Shown: positions 26,313 to 35,917 of the stretch, one piece after another
How the letters are laid out: each line of letters begins with the position of its first letter
Numbering within the stretch: position 1 is the first letter of the stretch
DNA from: Pararhodobacter sp.
GTDB taxonomy: Bacteria; Pseudomonadota; Alphaproteobacteria; Rhodobacterales; Rhodobacteraceae
Assembly: GCA_020832665.1 (NCBI GenBank)
Contig: JAFIEG010000012.1
Coordinates: 1-64,000, forward strand
Length of the DNA stretch: 64,000 bases
Direction: 5' to 3'
The notes under the pieces: generated by a model
What the model was told of the DNA's origin: nothing
Database searches by the model: none
The model's input: only the letters and a program-made list of their open reading frames with translations
Translations under genes and position numbers: made by a program

Positions 26313-27299
26313 ATGCCCCCAGCCGCCCCGCTCGTGCTCACCTGTGGCGATCCCTCCGGCATCGGCCCTGAAATTACCGCGGCGCTGATGCGCCGGCCCG
26401 AGGGGTTGCCCCGCTTCGCCTGGATCGGCGATCCGCGCCACCTGCCGCCGGGCACAAGCTGGCAGACGCTGGCGCAGCCGGCCCAGGCGGCGGCGCTGCC
26501 CGAGGGCATGCTGGGCGTGATCGAGCACGCCTTTCCCGCTCCCGCAACGCCCGGCCGGCCCGATCCGGCCAATGCCGCCGCCATCGTCGCGGTGATCGAG
26601 CGCGCGGTGAAGCTGGTGCAGGCGGGCGCGGCCGGCGGGCTGGTCACCGCGCCCATCAACAAGGCCGTGCTCAGGGATGGTGCCGGTTTCGCCTTTCCCG
26701 GCCATACCGAGTATCTCGCCCATCTCGCCGGCGGCTGCGAAGTGGCGATGATGCTGGCCTGTGCCGAGCTGCGCGTGGTGCCGGCCACCATCCACATTCC
26801 GCTTTCAGAAGTGCCCGCGCGGCTCACACGGCAGGCACTGGAAAGCGCGATAAGACTGACCGAGGCGGCGCTCAGGCACGATTTCGGCATATCCCGCCCG
26901 CGCCTGGCGGTGGCCGGGCTCAACCCGCATGCCGGCGAAGCGGGCACGATGGGGCGCGAGGAGATCACTCTTATCGCACCGCTGCTTGACGATCTGCGCG
27001 CCGAAGGGCTCGACATTGCCGGGCCGCTGCCCGCCGACACCATGTTCCACCAAGCCGCGCGCCTGCTTTATGACGCCGCCATCTGCATGTATCACGATCA
27101 GGCGCTGATCCCGCTCAAGACCATCGATTTCGCCGGCGGCGTCAATGTCACCATCGGCCTGCCTTTCGTGCGCACCTCGCCCGATCACGGCACCGCCTAT
27201 GACATAGCCGGACAGGGACGCGCCGATCCGACAAGCCTGCGCGCGGCGCTCATCATGGCCGCCGAGATCGCCGCGCGCCGCACCGCCGCAGCGCCATGA
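26313..27299 (+). CDS. pdxA: 4-hydroxythreonine-4-phosphate dehydrogenase
   Basis: Pyridoxal-5'-phosphate biosynthesis enzyme (328 aa) that oxidises 4-phosphohydroxy-L-threonine with NAD(P), cytosolic and divalent-metal dependent. Seen in order: [13 protein letters not shown] at the start, [10 protein letters not shown], the metal/substrate [20 protein letters not shown], the metal-binding [12 protein letters not shown] and the closing [14 protein letters not shown]. Intact and of normal length. Follows surA at 37 nt and precedes rsmA in the same operon, with copy B of the dispersed repeat between pdxA and rsmA. Confidence 0.97.
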   Translation: MPPAAPLVLTCGDPSGIGPEITAALMRRPEGLPRFAWIGDPRHLPPGTSWQTLAQPAQAAALPEGMLGVIEHAFPAPATPGRPDPANAAAIVAVIERAVKLVQAGAAGGLVTAPINKAVLRDGAGFAFPGHTEYLAHLAGGCEVAMMLACAELRVVPATIHIPLSEVPARLTRQALESAIRLTEAALRHDFGISRPRLAVAGLNPHAGEAGTMGREEITLIAPLLDDLRAEGLDIAGPLPADTMFHQAARLLYDAAICMYHDQALIPLKTIDFAGGVNVTIGLPFVRTSPDHGTAYDIAGQGRADPTSLRAALIMAAEIAARRTAAAP

Positions 27300-27313
27300 C
27301 CTCGCCCTGCCTC

Positions 27314-27380
27314 TTCATCTTGCCGAAAATACTCCGGGGGGAGTCCGCACAAGCGGACGGGGGGCAGCGCCCCCCTGCCC
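27314..27380 (+). repeat. Dispersed structured repeat, copy B
   Basis: Begins TTCATCTTGCCGAAAATAC and contains three consecutive hairpins: ACTCC/GGAGT, GTCCGC/GCGGAC and GGGGGGC/GCCCCCC. It fills the pdxA-rsmA gap in the sense orientation, ending about 23 nt before the rsmA start, so it is part of the mRNA leader of rsmA if they are co-transcribed. Confidence 0.85.
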
Positions 27381-27402
27381 GGCCAGCAACCGCGAAAACG
27401 GC

Positions 27403-28248
27403 ATGATCGACACCCTTCCCCCCCTGCGCGAAATCATCGCCCGCCATGATCTGCGCGCGAAAAAGGCACTGGGGCAGAATTTCCTGCTCGATCTCAACCT
27501 CACCGCGCGCATCGCCCGCGCCGCGGGCGATCTGTCGGCCTGCGACGTGCTGGAAATCGGCCCCGGCCCGGGCGGGCTTACCCGCGGGTTGCTGGCCGAG
27601 GGGGCGCGCCATGTCCTCGCCATCGAGAAGGATGCGCGCTGCCTGCCGGCGCTGGCCGAGATTGCCGGGGCCTATCCGGGGCGGCTCACGGTATTGCAGG
27701 GCGATGCGCTCAGGATCGACCCGTTGGCGCATCTGCGCCCGCCGATTCGCGTCGTCGCCAACCTGCCCTACAATGTCGGCACCGAGCTTCTGGTGCGCTG
27801 GCTAACCCCCGGCGAATGGCCGCCCTTCTGGGAAAGCCTGACGCTGATGTTCCAGCGCGAGGTGGCCGAGCGCATCACCGCGCAGCCGGGCTCGAAAGCC
27901 TATGGGCGGTTGGCGCTGCTGGCGCAATGGCGCACTCAGGCACGCATCGCACTCACGCTGCCGCCCGAGGCCTTCAGCCCGCCGCCCAAGGTTTCCTCCG
28001 CCGTGGTGCATCTGACCGCCTTGCCCGAGCCTCGCTTTCCCGCCGATGCGAAGACGCTCGAGCGCGTCGTCGCCGCCGCATTCAATCAGCGCCGCAAGAT
28101 GCTGCGCGCGGCGCTGCGCGGGCTCGATGGCGCCATCGAGGCGCGGCTGGCGCGGCTGGGCATCGCACCGACTGCGCGCGCCGAGGAAATCGGGCTCGAA
28201 GCCTTCTGCGCGCTGGCGCGCGATTTCGCGGCGCATCCGCCGCGCTGA
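27403..28248 (+). CDS. rsmA: 16S rRNA dimethyladenosine transferase (KsgA/RsmA)
   Basis: Dimethylates two adjacent adenines in the 3' helix 45 of 16S rRNA (A1518/A1519 in E. coli numbering), a late ribosome-assembly checkpoint. The 281-aa protein has [13 protein letters not shown] at the start, SAM motif [15 protein letters not shown] near residue 50, [11 protein letters not shown], the catalytic [10 protein letters not shown] and the C-terminal [14 protein letters not shown] typical of the family. Its TGA ends one base before the stop codon of the convergent regulator gene, leaving no intergenic space. Confidence 0.97.
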   Translation: MIDTLPPLREIIARHDLRAKKALGQNFLLDLNLTARIARAAGDLSACDVLEIGPGPGGLTRGLLAEGARHVLAIEKDARCLPALAEIAGAYPGRLTVLQGDALRIDPLAHLRPPIRVVANLPYNVGTELLVRWLTPGEWPPFWESLTLMFQREVAERITAQPGSKAYGRLALLAQWRTQARIALTLPPEAFSPPPKVSSAVVHLTALPEPRFPADAKTLERVVAAAFNQRRKMLRAALRGLDGAIEARLARLGIAPTARAEEIGLEAFCALARDFAAHPPR

Positions 28249-29583
28249 TTACCCGGCCACGATCGAGGGCTCGCGCCGCGCTGGGCAATCCAGCCGCGGG
28301 CAGACGCGGCAGCTCGAACCCACTTCGAGCGGCTCTGCCGCCAGCCCCGCCGCGCCATCCTGCGCCGGCGGCGTGGCCGGGCTCAGCAGCATGGCGCCTT
28401 CCAGCACCCAGGGCGGCGCAAAGCGCGGCGGCCCGGCGGTCTCGGCCAGGGCATGCGCCAGGAAATGCTGCACCGCCGGGCCCGGCGTGGCCAGAAGCGT
28501 GCGCAACGGCCGGCCCGGCGCGGCCAACGCCTGATAAAGCGGCCAGACCGGGCAGGCGCCGGCAAAACGCGGCAGCGCGAAGCCCTCGATGGGACGGCGA
28601 AAGGTCAGCGTGCCCGATCCGTCGCAGCGCACCAGCCCGAAGCGAGGCAGGCCGGGCTCGGCCGGCAGGCAGGCGAGCCGGCGCAGCACCACCATCAGCG
28701 CGGTGCCGAATTCCCCGGCCAGCGCCTCGGGGCGCAACCCTTCGGGCTTGCGGGTCTGCGCGCGCAGCGCCGGCAGCAGGCGCGCCAGCGGTAGCGCCGC
28801 GGCATCGGTATGGGCCTGCATCAGCCAGCGCTCGGCCAGTTGCCTGGATGCGGCCGAAGCCAGCTCGGGTTGCGCGCTGACCAGCCGTGCCCAGTCCGAG
28901 GGCGCCTCGGCCTCGATCTCGGGCAGGTGAAAATCATGCCGCGCCAGCCACTGCTCCAGCTCCTCCAGCGGCGCTGCCAGACCGCTTTCGTCGCTCGACG
29001 CATCCAGAAACGCCACCAGCGCCTCGGCGGCGGTGGCCAGGCGCACCGAATCGGCATGCACATTGCGGTGAAAGCGCCGCCGCCATTCGGGTTCAAGCTC
29101 CTCGGTCTCGGCCAGAATAGCGGCGGTGGACTGCACCGAGGTGACCGCCGAGACGATCTCGCTCAACGCCGCCGACAGGTTCGGGTCATGCGCCATGCGG
29201 TCACTGAGGCGCTCGATGACGCGCTCTTGCGCTTCGGCGCGCGCCGAAAGCGCGGCCAGATGCGCCGCCCAGCCGGGAAAGCGGCCGATCAGTTCGTCGA
29301 TGCGCCCGGTCTCTGGCGGCGGCTCGGCGCTGGCATGGGTCGCGGCCGCGCGGAGCGCCGCCACCAGCGCCTCGCCGGCATCTTCGGCCAGGGCTTCGGG
29401 CGCCACCTTCAGCGACCCGGCGATGGCCTCCAAGAGCCGCGCCCCGGCGCGGCGGCGGTTGTGCTCGATGAGGTTGAGATAGGAAGGCGACACCCCCACC
29501 CGCCGCGCCAGATCCGACTGCGCCAGCCCGCGCGCCATGCGCAGGGCGCGAATACGGCTTCCGGTTAGCGCCGGTCTGGCCAT
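28249..29583 (-). CDS. ScfR-type XRE transcriptional regulator (short-chain fatty acyl regulator family)
   Basis: A 444-aa regulator with an N-terminal helix-turn-helix of the XRE type (IRALRMARGLAQSDLARRVGVSPSYLNLIEHNRR, here summarised, residues about 10-60) and a long C-terminal domain of the short-chain fatty acyl regulator family, ending in a Cys-rich CRVCPRLDCPARREP motif that may bind metal or an acyl thioester signal. Relatives (RamB, MccR, PccR) sense acyl-CoA esters and control glyoxylate or propionyl-CoA metabolism. The ATG at 29583 has a strong GGAAGGGAG site. It is divergent from accB-accC and could control it, which is an inference from position. Confidence 0.87.
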   Translation of the reverse strand: MARPALTGSRIRALRMARGLAQSDLARRVGVSPSYLNLIEHNRRRAGARLLEAIAGSLKVAPEALAEDAGEALVAALRAAATHASAEPPPETGRIDELIGRFPGWAAHLAALSARAEAQERVIERLSDRMAHDPNLSAALSEIVSAVTSVQSTAAILAETEELEPEWRRRFHRNVHADSVRLATAAEALVAFLDASSDESGLAAPLEELEQWLARHDFHLPEIEAEAPSDWARLVSAQPELASAASRQLAERWLMQAHTDAAALPLARLLPALRAQTRKPEGLRPEALAGEFGTALMVVLRRLACLPAEPGLPRFGLVRCDGSGTLTFRRPIEGFALPRFAGACPVWPLYQALAAPGRPLRTLLATPGPAVQHFLAHALAETAGPPRFAPPWVLEGAMLLSPATPPAQDGAAGLAAEPLEVGSSCRVCPRLDCPARREPSIVAG

Positions 29584-29676
29584 GGCGGGGCTCCCTTCCT
29601 GCCCGTTTACAGCACGCGGCGCCTGCCCCGGCAAGATCAGCCCCAGCAACCAATGCCGCCGGCGCGGCGAAAAGGC

Positions 29677-29705
29677 TTTTCAGCCCCGCCCCGCTATCCT
29701 ATAAC
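29677..29705 (+). promoter_or_regulatory. Likely sigma-70 promoter of accB-accC
   Basis: TTTTCA (29677-29682), exactly 17 nt, then TATAAC (29700-29705). It lies 136 nt before the accB ATG and would also be within reach of the divergently encoded ScfR-type regulator. Confidence 0.5.
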
Positions 29706-29841
29706 GCCGCGCAGCCGGCGCGGGCCGGGGCCATGTGCCGGTGGGCGCCACCGGCGCGGGGAAACGTGCCCGCGCGCAGAGATCGCCCGACGGGCCGGCC
29801 GCAGGCACCGGCGCGTCATTGCCAGCGAACAAGGAATGCTC

Positions 29842-30333
29842 ATGAGCAAGGATCGCAACACGGCCGATGTCGCCTTCATCAAGGCGCTCGCCGAGCTTCT
29901 CGAGGCCAACAACCTGACCGAGATCGAGGTCGAGCGCAGTTATGACGAGAACGACTCGCTTTGCGTGCGGGTAAGCAAGCACGCGCCGCAACCTGTTCAG
30001 CCGGCTCCGGCCGCGTCCGCCCTGCCTGCCGCCGCCGCGCCGGCGCCGGCCGCCCAGGCCGCCGTCGGCAAGGGAAGCGGCGACGACCCGGCCGATCTGC
30101 CCGGCGCCGTCAACTCGCCCATGGTGGGCACCGCCTATCTGGCTGCCGAGCCGGGCGCCGAGCCCTTCGTCAAGATCGGTGATCAGGTCAGCGTCGGGCA
30201 GACGCTGATGATCATCGAGGCGATGAAGACCATGAACCAGATCCCCGCACCGCATGCCGGCATCGTGAAGCGCATCCTCGTCGAGGATGGCACGCCGGTC
30301 GAATACGGTGCGCCGCTGATGATCGTGGAATAG
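29842..30333 (+). CDS. accB: Acetyl-CoA carboxylase biotin carboxyl carrier protein
   Basis: BCCP subunit (163 aa) of acetyl-CoA carboxylase; it carries CO2 on biotin from AccC to the carboxyltransferase for malonyl-CoA synthesis. N-terminal dimer domain with FIKALAELLEANNLTEIEVE, a flexible Pro/Ala linker (about 48-75), and the biotinyl domain with the site EAMKTMN, Lys129 being the biotinylated residue. ATG 29842 is preceded by AAGGAA; ATG 29836 two codons earlier is possible. Directly followed by accC at 9 nt. Confidence 0.96.
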   Translation: MSKDRNTADVAFIKALAELLEANNLTEIEVERSYDENDSLCVRVSKHAPQPVQPAPAASALPAAAAPAPAAQAAVGKGSGDDPADLPGAVNSPMVGTAYLAAEPGAEPFVKIGDQVSVGQTLMIIEAMKTMNQIPAPHAGIVKRILVEDGTPVEYGAPLMIVE

Positions 30334-30342
30334 GGCGGGGCG

Positions 30343-31692
30343 ATGTTTCGCAAGATATTGATCGCCAATCGCGGCGAAATCGCACTCAGGGTGGTGCGGG
30401 CCTGCCGCGAGATGGGCATCAAATCGGTGGCGGTGCATTCGACCGCCGATTCCGACGCCATGCATGTGCGCATGGCAGACGAGGCCATCTGCATCGGCCC
30501 GGCGCCCTCGGTGGAGAGCTATCTCAGCGTGCCCGCCATCATCTCGGCTTGCGAGATTTCGGGCGCTGATGCGATTCACCCGGGATATGGATTCCTGTCG
30601 GAAAACGCCAATTTCGTGCAGATCGTCGAGGATCACGACATCACCTTCATCGGCCCCTCGGCCGAGCATATCCGCATGATGGGCGACAAGATCACCGCCA
30701 AGGAGACCATGAAGGCGCTGGGCGTGCCCTGCGTGCCGGGCTCGGATGGCGGGGTGGCCGATCTGGACGCGGCGCGACGCATCGCCGGCGAGATCGGCTA
30801 TCCGGTGATCATCAAGGCCACCGCCGGCGGCGGCGGGCGCGGCATGAAGCTGGCACGCGACGCGGCGGCGCTCGACAACGCCTTTCGCGGCGCGCGCAAC
30901 GAGGCCAAGGCGGCCTTCGGCAATGACGAGGTCTATATCGAGAAATACCTCGACACCCCGCGCCATATCGAGATCCAGGTCTTTGGCGACGGGCGCGGCA
31001 ATGCCGTGCATCTGGGCGAGCGCGACTGCTCGCTCCAGCGCCGCCACCAGAAGGTGCTGGAAGAGGCCCCGGGCCCGGCCATCGACGAGGCCACGCGCGC
31101 GCGCATCGGCGCCATCTGCGCCGAGGCGGTGGCAAAGATCGGCTATCGCGGCGCCGGCACCATCGAGTTTCTCTACGAGAATGGCGAGTTCTTCTTCATC
31201 GAGATGAACACCCGCCTGCAGGTCGAACACCCGGTGACCGAGGCCATCTTCAATGTCGATCTGGTGCGCGAGCAGATCAGGGTTGCCGCCGGCGAGCCGC
31301 TTTCCTTCACCCAGGACGAACTGCGCATCACCGGCCATGCCATCGAGGTGCGCATCAATGCCGAGAAGCTGCCCAATTTCTCGCCCTGCCCGGGGCTGGT
31401 GAACACCTTCCACGCCCCCGGCGGGCTGGGGGTGCGTATGGATTCGGCGCTTTATGGCGGCTATCGCATCCCGCCTTATTACGACAGCCTTGTGGCCAAG
31501 CTGATCGTGCACGGGCGCGACCGGCCCGAGGCGCTGGCGCGGCTGCGCCGGGCGCTGGGCGAGTTGATCATCGATGGCATCGACACCACGGTGCCGCTGT
31601 TCTTCGATCTGCTCGAAGAGCACGATATCCAGCGCGGCGACTACACCATCCACTGGCTTGAGAAATTCCTGGCCGAGCGGCTGGCCGGCTGA
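30343..31692 (+). CDS. accC: Acetyl-CoA carboxylase biotin carboxylase
   Basis: ATP-grasp enzyme (449 aa) that carboxylates BCCP-bound biotin. Hallmarks: [16 protein letters not shown] at the start, the pre-ATP-grasp [10 protein letters not shown], glycine-rich ATP loop [16 protein letters not shown] near residue 165, and the catalytic stretch [17 protein letters not shown] near residue 285. Normal length for the single-function subunit, not a fused propionyl-type carboxylase. Operon with accB; aat follows 37 nt later, the common order in Rhodobacterales. Confidence 0.98.
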   Translation: MFRKILIANRGEIALRVVRACREMGIKSVAVHSTADSDAMHVRMADEAICIGPAPSVESYLSVPAIISACEISGADAIHPGYGFLSENANFVQIVEDHDITFIGPSAEHIRMMGDKITAKETMKALGVPCVPGSDGGVADLDAARRIAGEIGYPVIIKATAGGGGRGMKLARDAAALDNAFRGARNEAKAAFGNDEVYIEKYLDTPRHIEIQVFGDGRGNAVHLGERDCSLQRRHQKVLEEAPGPAIDEATRARIGAICAEAVAKIGYRGAGTIEFLYENGEFFFIEMNTRLQVEHPVTEAIFNVDLVREQIRVAAGEPLSFTQDELRITGHAIEVRINAEKLPNFSPCPGLVNTFHAPGGLGVRMDSALYGGYRIPPYYDSLVAKLIVHGRDRPEALARLRRALGELIIDGIDTTVPLFFDLLEEHDIQRGDYTIHWLEKFLAERLAG

Positions 31693-31729
31693 GGCGGGTG
31701 GTGCCGATGACTGGCTTGCGGGCAGGGCG

Positions 31730-32398
31730 ATGGAGCTGACGCCAAGGCTGCTGCTGACTACCTATCAGCGCGGCATCTTCCCGATGGCCGAATCGGCCGA
31801 TGACGATGCCGTTTTCTGGGTCGAGCCGCGCCGGCGCGGCATCATCCCGCTGCGCAACCCCGCCGCGCCACCCTTTGCCGGCGGCGGCTTTCATGCCTCG
31901 CGCTCCTTGCAACGCAGCCTGCGCCGCGGAAGCTGGCATTTCAGTTGCGATCAGGCCTTTTCAGCGGTGGTTGCCGGCTGCGCCGAGCGCCCCCAGACCT
32001 GGATCAACGCCCCCATACGCCGCGTTTTCGAAGATCTGCACGCGCTGGGCCACGCGCATTCGATCGAGGTGTGGGACAAGGGCGGTGCGCTGGTGGGCGG
32101 GCTTTACGGGTTGGCGCTGGGCGGGGCTTTCTTTGCCGAGAGCAAGTTCTCGCAGCGCGCCGATGCCTCGAAACTGGCGCTGGCCGAGTTGGTGGCGCGG
32201 CTCGAAAGCGCCGGATTCGCGTTGCTCGACACGCAGTATCTGACCCCGCATCTGGCAAGGCTGGGCGGAATCGAGATTTCGCGCGGAGCCTTTCGCATGG
32301 CGCTCGCCGCCGCCATTGACCTCGACGCGCGCCACGAACTGGCCTTCAGCCCGCGCAACCCGGATGCCGCCTCGGGGGGTTATGCGCTTTACGGGTGA
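31730..32398 (+). CDS. aat: Leucyl/phenylalanyl-tRNA-protein transferase
   Basis: Cytosolic N-end-rule enzyme (222 aa) that transfers Leu or Phe from aminoacyl-tRNA to proteins with N-terminal Arg or Lys, marking them for ClpS/ClpAP. Diagnostic segments: LLLTTYQRGIFPMAE at the start, VFWVEPRRRGIIPL, TWINAPIRRVFEDLHALGHAHSIE (in parts), and GGALVGGLYGLALGGAFFAESKFS with LLDTQYLTPHLARLGGIEI. ATG 31730 has a GGGCAGGG leader; the accC stop is 37 nt upstream. ClpS is not in this window. Confidence 0.97.
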   Translation: MELTPRLLLTTYQRGIFPMAESADDDAVFWVEPRRRGIIPLRNPAAPPFAGGGFHASRSLQRSLRRGSWHFSCDQAFSAVVAGCAERPQTWINAPIRRVFEDLHALGHAHSIEVWDKGGALVGGLYGLALGGAFFAESKFSQRADASKLALAELVARLESAGFALLDTQYLTPHLARLGGIEISRGAFRMALAAAIDLDARHELAFSPRNPDAASGGYALYG

Positions 32399-32483
32399 TC
32401 AGATCGGACACGTCATGCTGTCGCCGGATGATTCGATCAATCGCGGCCCGTGCGTCAGCCAATGCCATCAAACGGAACTGATA

Positions 32484-32900
32484 TTACTGGCAGCCCAGCA
32501 CCCAGACATCGTAGCGCGGATCGTCAAGCGCGTTCAGCGCCGGACTGGTGGCGATCATCCAGCCGCGAAAAAGCTGCTCGCCGCGTATCCGGTCATGGAT
32601 TTCGAGAAAGGCATAGGCCTCGGCGGCGGGGTCGTCGACCGGGAAGCGGCAACTGACGAGGGTGATCTGCAACCGCCCGAACTCGGCCTGCGCACCGGTT
32701 GCGATCTCGATATCAACGGTTTCGCCCGCCAGCTTGTCGAGCCCGCGCAGCGTGACCCGCTCGCCCGTGGCCATCATCTGCGCCGCAGCCCCGGTGGCGA
32801 GTGCGCAGAAAGCTGCCACGGGAGCGGCCAGCAGCGCCAAACGTATGGCTGCCAGCACGCCGGGGCGGCGGGTCGCTCTGTTCTGTGCGTTAGGGCTCAT
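32484..32900 (-). CDS. DUF2155 exported protein
   Basis: A 138-residue class exported protein of unknown function, with an N-terminal signal region (LALLAAPVAAFCALATGAAAQ) and the DUF2155 core: VTLRGLDKLAG, a central FGRLQITLVSC and the conserved end FRGWMIATSPALNALDDPRYDVWVL plus a final Cys (quoted in part). Two conserved Cys may form a disulfide in the periplasm. Start ATG 32900 is chosen because signal peptide follows directly; ATG 32936 is a longer option. It is found beside aat and NDUFA12 in Rhodobacterales, hinting at an envelope or respiratory link, which is unproved. Confidence 0.85.
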   Translation of the reverse strand: MSPNAQNRATRRPGVLAAIRLALLAAPVAAFCALATGAAAQMMATGERVTLRGLDKLAGETVDIEIATGAQAEFGRLQITLVSCRFPVDDPAAEAYAFLEIHDRIRGEQLFRGWMIATSPALNALDDPRYDVWVLGCQ

Positions 32901-32992
32901 CGTCAACTTATCCCTGCCCGATTGCGGGTCAGCCATGCAATGCCTGCCGCCCTGACCGATTCGGAGACATGCTCGGGGGCCTGTTCGGGCGC

Positions 32993-33367
32993 CTATTCCG
33001 GCTGCCAGGCGTCATAGTCGCGCCGCTCGACCGGCTGGGCGCGGCGCAGCGAACCGGGGGGCACATAGGCGGCCTCGCTGCCGGTGAGATTCTCGACATG
33101 GGGTTTTTCCCAGCGCTTGTGTTCCAGCGGGCGCTCGCCGGGCGGCTCGTTCCAGGTGAAATGCATCCAGCCATGCCAGTCGGGGCTTATGCGGCTGGCT
33201 TCGGATTCGCCGTTATAGATCACCCAGCGGCGTTTGCCGTCGCGCGTCTGATAAAAGACATTGCCCTGTTCATCCTCGCCAACGCGCACGCCCTTGCGCC
33301 AGGTAAAGAACTGCGTGCCCAGCGTCTGGCCGTTCCACCAGGTCAGAAGGCGTAGGAGGAATTTCAT
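32993..33367 (-). CDS. NADH:ubiquinone oxidoreductase subunit NDUFA12 (B17.2)
   Basis: Accessory subunit of respiratory complex I (124 aa), homologous to the mitochondrial B17.2/NDUFA12 protein and confined in bacteria mainly to alphaproteobacteria. Recognised by [48 protein letters not shown] and the downstream [20 protein letters not shown] (given in parts). It binds the peripheral arm near the quinone module; there is no signal peptide or membrane helix. The nuo operon itself is not here, so this subunit gene is stand-alone, next to the DUF2155 gene on the same strand. Confidence 0.94.
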   Translation of the reverse strand: MKFLLRLLTWWNGQTLGTQFFTWRKGVRVGEDEQGNVFYQTRDGKRRWVIYNGESEASRISPDWHGWMHFTWNEPPGERPLEHKRWEKPHVENLTGSEAAYVPPGSLRRAQPVERRDYDAWQPE

Positions 33368-33565
33368 GTCTCGGCCCCCGGTCGGTTTTCCCTGCCATCC
33401 CTATGGCGCAGAACGCGGCCAAGATAAAGGGGCATGCCTTGCGACACGGCGCGCAGCTGCCGATGGATCGGCCGGCGATGGCGCAGGGAATGGGTGGAAT
33501 TGCCGATCCTGCCCAAGCATGTTTCAGCGCCCCATCAAGCCCGAGTCTTTGCCGGGAAAAGGCGC

Positions 33566-34546
33566 TCAGTCGACCATCCATTCGCCATCGGGGTGAAAGG
33601 CGTGAAAGGCAAAGGCGAAGGGGATGTCATGCACCATCTCCTGGCCTTCCTCGTCGCGAACGCGCACGCTGCCCACCTCGCGCCCCTCGGCAATGCGCCG
33701 CGTGTCCATCGCCGAAGCCTGACCCTCGCGCCAGGTCAGCACCAGCCCCGCCTCGCGCAGTTCGCCCGCCTCGCGCAGCCGCTCCAGCGGCCAGGCGCGC
33801 TCGCCCACCCGCACCACGCGCGCCACCGGGTGAATGCCATGCGGCGGATTCTCGCCCTGATAGAGGAAGGGCCGCGGGTTGGTGTCGTATCCGGCATAGG
33901 GGTTGGCGCCGTAGCTGCGCGGCCAGGCGGGTTCATCCATCACCAGCCCGTCGGGGAACTCATCCATGAAGCCTTGCCAGCTATCCAGCCACGCCGGAAG
34001 CTGGACCAGAAAATCGCCGGCAAAGCGGCCTACCACCGCTTCGGCGGTGGCCTGCTGCCACCAGGTTTCGCTCTCGCGGTCATACATGATCATGTCGGAA
34101 TGGCGCAGCCGCCCCGACACGCCAAAGCTGAGCACCTGTCCCTCATGGTGGCGGTCGAACACCATGCCGGTATTGCAAAGCGGGCAATAGGTCACCGCCA
34201 CCGACACATCGCCGGCGGTGTCGTTGACGATCTCGTGCCAGGTCAGATAGCGCAGCGGATAGGCGCGCGCCGGCGCATCATCCGGGTCATAAACCAGCAC
34301 CGGCTCGCGCGCTTCCAACCCCTCCTTTTCAGCCGCCGGCATCATTTCCGGGTCGTCGATGGCCGGGATGCCGTCGCGCGGCGGGCCGCCGGAGATGATC
34401 TCGGACAGATCGATCGTGGTGCGGCTGAAATCGGTAAGCGGGAACTCGCGCTCCCAGCTTTCCGGCACCTGCGCCACGGCCGGAAAGGCGGCGAGCGCAA
34501 GCGAAAGGGGGGTGGCGATGATTGCGCGGCGGCTGACGGGGTGCAT
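33566..34546 (-). CDS. DUF3179 domain-containing exported protein
   Basis: A 326-aa protein of unknown function with an exported N-terminus (SRRAIIATPLSLALAAFPAVAQ, possibly Tat because of the paired Arg) and the DUF3179 domain from about residue 90 to the end. The signature AVTYCPLCNTGMVFDR holds a CPLC pair likely to bind metal or form a disulfide; other conserved parts are YLTWHEIVND and GRFAGDFL. ATG 34546 has AGGGAAACC just upstream; a GTG at 34561 is less likely. It lies after the cyclophilin pair on the same strand. No biochemical activity is known to me for this family. Confidence 0.87.
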   Translation of the reverse strand: MHPVSRRAIIATPLSLALAAFPAVAQVPESWEREFPLTDFSRTTIDLSEIISGGPPRDGIPAIDDPEMMPAAEKEGLEAREPVLVYDPDDAPARAYPLRYLTWHEIVNDTAGDVSVAVTYCPLCNTGMVFDRHHEGQVLSFGVSGRLRHSDMIMYDRESETWWQQATAEAVVGRFAGDFLVQLPAWLDSWQGFMDEFPDGLVMDEPAWPRSYGANPYAGYDTNPRPFLYQGENPPHGIHPVARVVRVGERAWPLERLREAGELREAGLVLTWREGQASAMDTRRIAEGREVGSVRVRDEEGQEMVHDIPFAFAFHAFHPDGEWMVD

Positions 34547-34674
34547 GGCGGTTTCCCTCACGGCTGATGACTCGGATCTGCCAGACGGGGCGCCCTGCCC
34601 CGCCTGTCCTCCCCGGTATTCGCCGCGCCGGGCGCGAAGGTTACCCGCCCCTCACCACAAGGTGACCGAAAGAC

Positions 34675-35286
34675 CTATCGCACCACCCGCACCGATTGCA
34701 TCACATCGGGCTCGCCCTGCACTGCCCCGTTCGGCCCGCGCCCGCGCTTGATGGCTTCGAGCACCTCGAACCCTTCGGTGATCTGGCCCAGCACGGTGTA
34801 TTGCCCGTTCAGATGCGAGGCCGCGTCGAACATCAGAAAGAACTGGCTGTTCGCCGAATCGGGGTGCTGGGCGCGGGCCATGCCCATGGTGCCGCGCACA
34901 AAGGGCTCGTCCGAGAACTCGGCGGGCAGGTTGCCCAAATCGGAGCCGCCGGTGCCGGCCATGCCGCGCTCGCCGCCCTCGCGGCCATGCTGCACATCGC
35001 CGGTCTGCGCCATGAAGCCCTCGATGACGCGGTGAAAGATCACCCCGTCATAATCGCCTCGCTCGGCCAGCGCGACCACGCGCTCGACATGGGCGGGCGC
35101 CAGATCGGGTCGCAGGGCAATGCGGATCACCCCCTCGGCCTGGCCGGCGACGGTGATCTCAAGCATCGGCGCATTGGCCGGGGGCGGGCTTTGCGCAAGG
35201 CTGCGCGTGGTGCCCAGCCACATGCTGCCCAGAATGGCGACACCCAGCGCGAAAAGCGCGGCGAAGAGAAGCTGATCACGACGCAT
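34675..35286 (-). CDS. Membrane-anchored or secreted cyclophilin-type peptidyl-prolyl isomerase
   Basis: A 203-aa cyclophilin with an N-terminal hydrophobic segment (QLLFAALFALGVAILGSMWLG) that exports or anchors it in the periplasm. The domain keeps the catalytic core VIFHRVIEGFMAQTGD, the loop with GGSDLGNLPAEFSD, the substrate-binding ARAQHPDSANSQFFLMF and LNGQYTVLGQITEG. The Trp of the classical cyclosporin-binding site is not present, as in many bacterial enzymes. Its ATG overlaps the stop of the upstream cytosolic paralogue by 11 nt, so the pair arose by duplication and is co-translated. Confidence 0.95.
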   Translation of the reverse strand: MRRDQLLFAALFALGVAILGSMWLGTTRSLAQSPPPANAPMLEITVAGQAEGVIRIALRPDLAPAHVERVVALAERGDYDGVIFHRVIEGFMAQTGDVQHGREGGERGMAGTGGSDLGNLPAEFSDEPFVRGTMGMARAQHPDSANSQFFLMFDAASHLNGQYTVLGQITEGFEVLEAIKRGRGPNGAVQGEPDVMQSVRVVR

Positions 35287-35785
35287 CTGCGGCCACCTTT
35301 ACTGAAATCATGCGATCGGGCTGCGCCGGCGGTTCGCCGCGCGCGATATTGTCGACATGCTCCATCCCGGCGATGACACGGCCATAGACTGTGTACTGCC
35401 GGTTGAGGAAATGGTTGTCGGCGAAATTGATGAAGAACTGGCTGTTCGCCGAATCGGGGTTTTGCGCGCGCGCCGCGCCCAGCGTGCCGCGGTCATGCGC
35501 GATGTTCGAGAACTCGGCCTTCAGATCGGGCAGATCCGACGAGCCGGTGCCTGCGCGGCCCGGGTTGAAGCCCTTTTCGGTATTGCCATGCTGCACATCG
35601 CCCGTTTGAGCCATGAAACCCTCGATGACGCGATGAAAGATCACGTTGTCATAGGCGCCGGCGCGGGCCAGCTCCTTCATCCGCGCGCAGTGTTGCGGGG
35701 CAATGTCGGGCATCAGTTCGATCGTGACGGTGCCATCCTTCAGCTCCATCAATATCGTGTTTTCCGGGTCCTTGATCTCGGCCAT
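35276..35785 (-). CDS. Cytosolic cyclophilin-type peptidyl-prolyl isomerase
   Basis: A 169-aa cyclophilin without signal peptide, catalysing cis-trans isomerisation of peptidyl-prolyl bonds in the cytoplasm. It shares the core VIFHRVIEGFMAQTGDVQHG and DSANSQFFINF with the neighbouring exported paralogue, in which those segments are nearly identical, supporting tandem duplication followed by acquisition of a signal anchor. ATG 35785 follows an ideal AGGAGT 8 nt upstream, and the protein start MAEIKDPENTILMEL is typical. Upstream frame to 35881 is not used. Confidence 0.95.
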   Translation of the reverse strand: MAEIKDPENTILMELKDGTVTIELMPDIAPQHCARMKELARAGAYDNVIFHRVIEGFMAQTGDVQHGNTEKGFNPGRAGTGSSDLPDLKAEFSNIAHDRGTLGAARAQNPDSANSQFFINFADNHFLNRQYTVYGRVIAGMEHVDNIARGEPPAQPDRMISVKVAADAS

Positions 35786-35917
35786 AGGGCACTCCTGATT
35801 GCGTATCGGGCTCAACATAAGCCGGGCGGCGGGCGAGGGAAAGGGCGACTGCCGGCGATGGGGCGCGAGAAGCGCCCGCAAGCCGGGGTATGAGAACCGA
35901 TCAGACGGATTTGGTGA

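Noticed and set aside
24563-27043. Long minus-strand open frame opposite lptD-surA-pdxA
   Set aside because: It is a shadow of high-GC codon bias; all three sense genes have clear motifs and the antisense translation has none.
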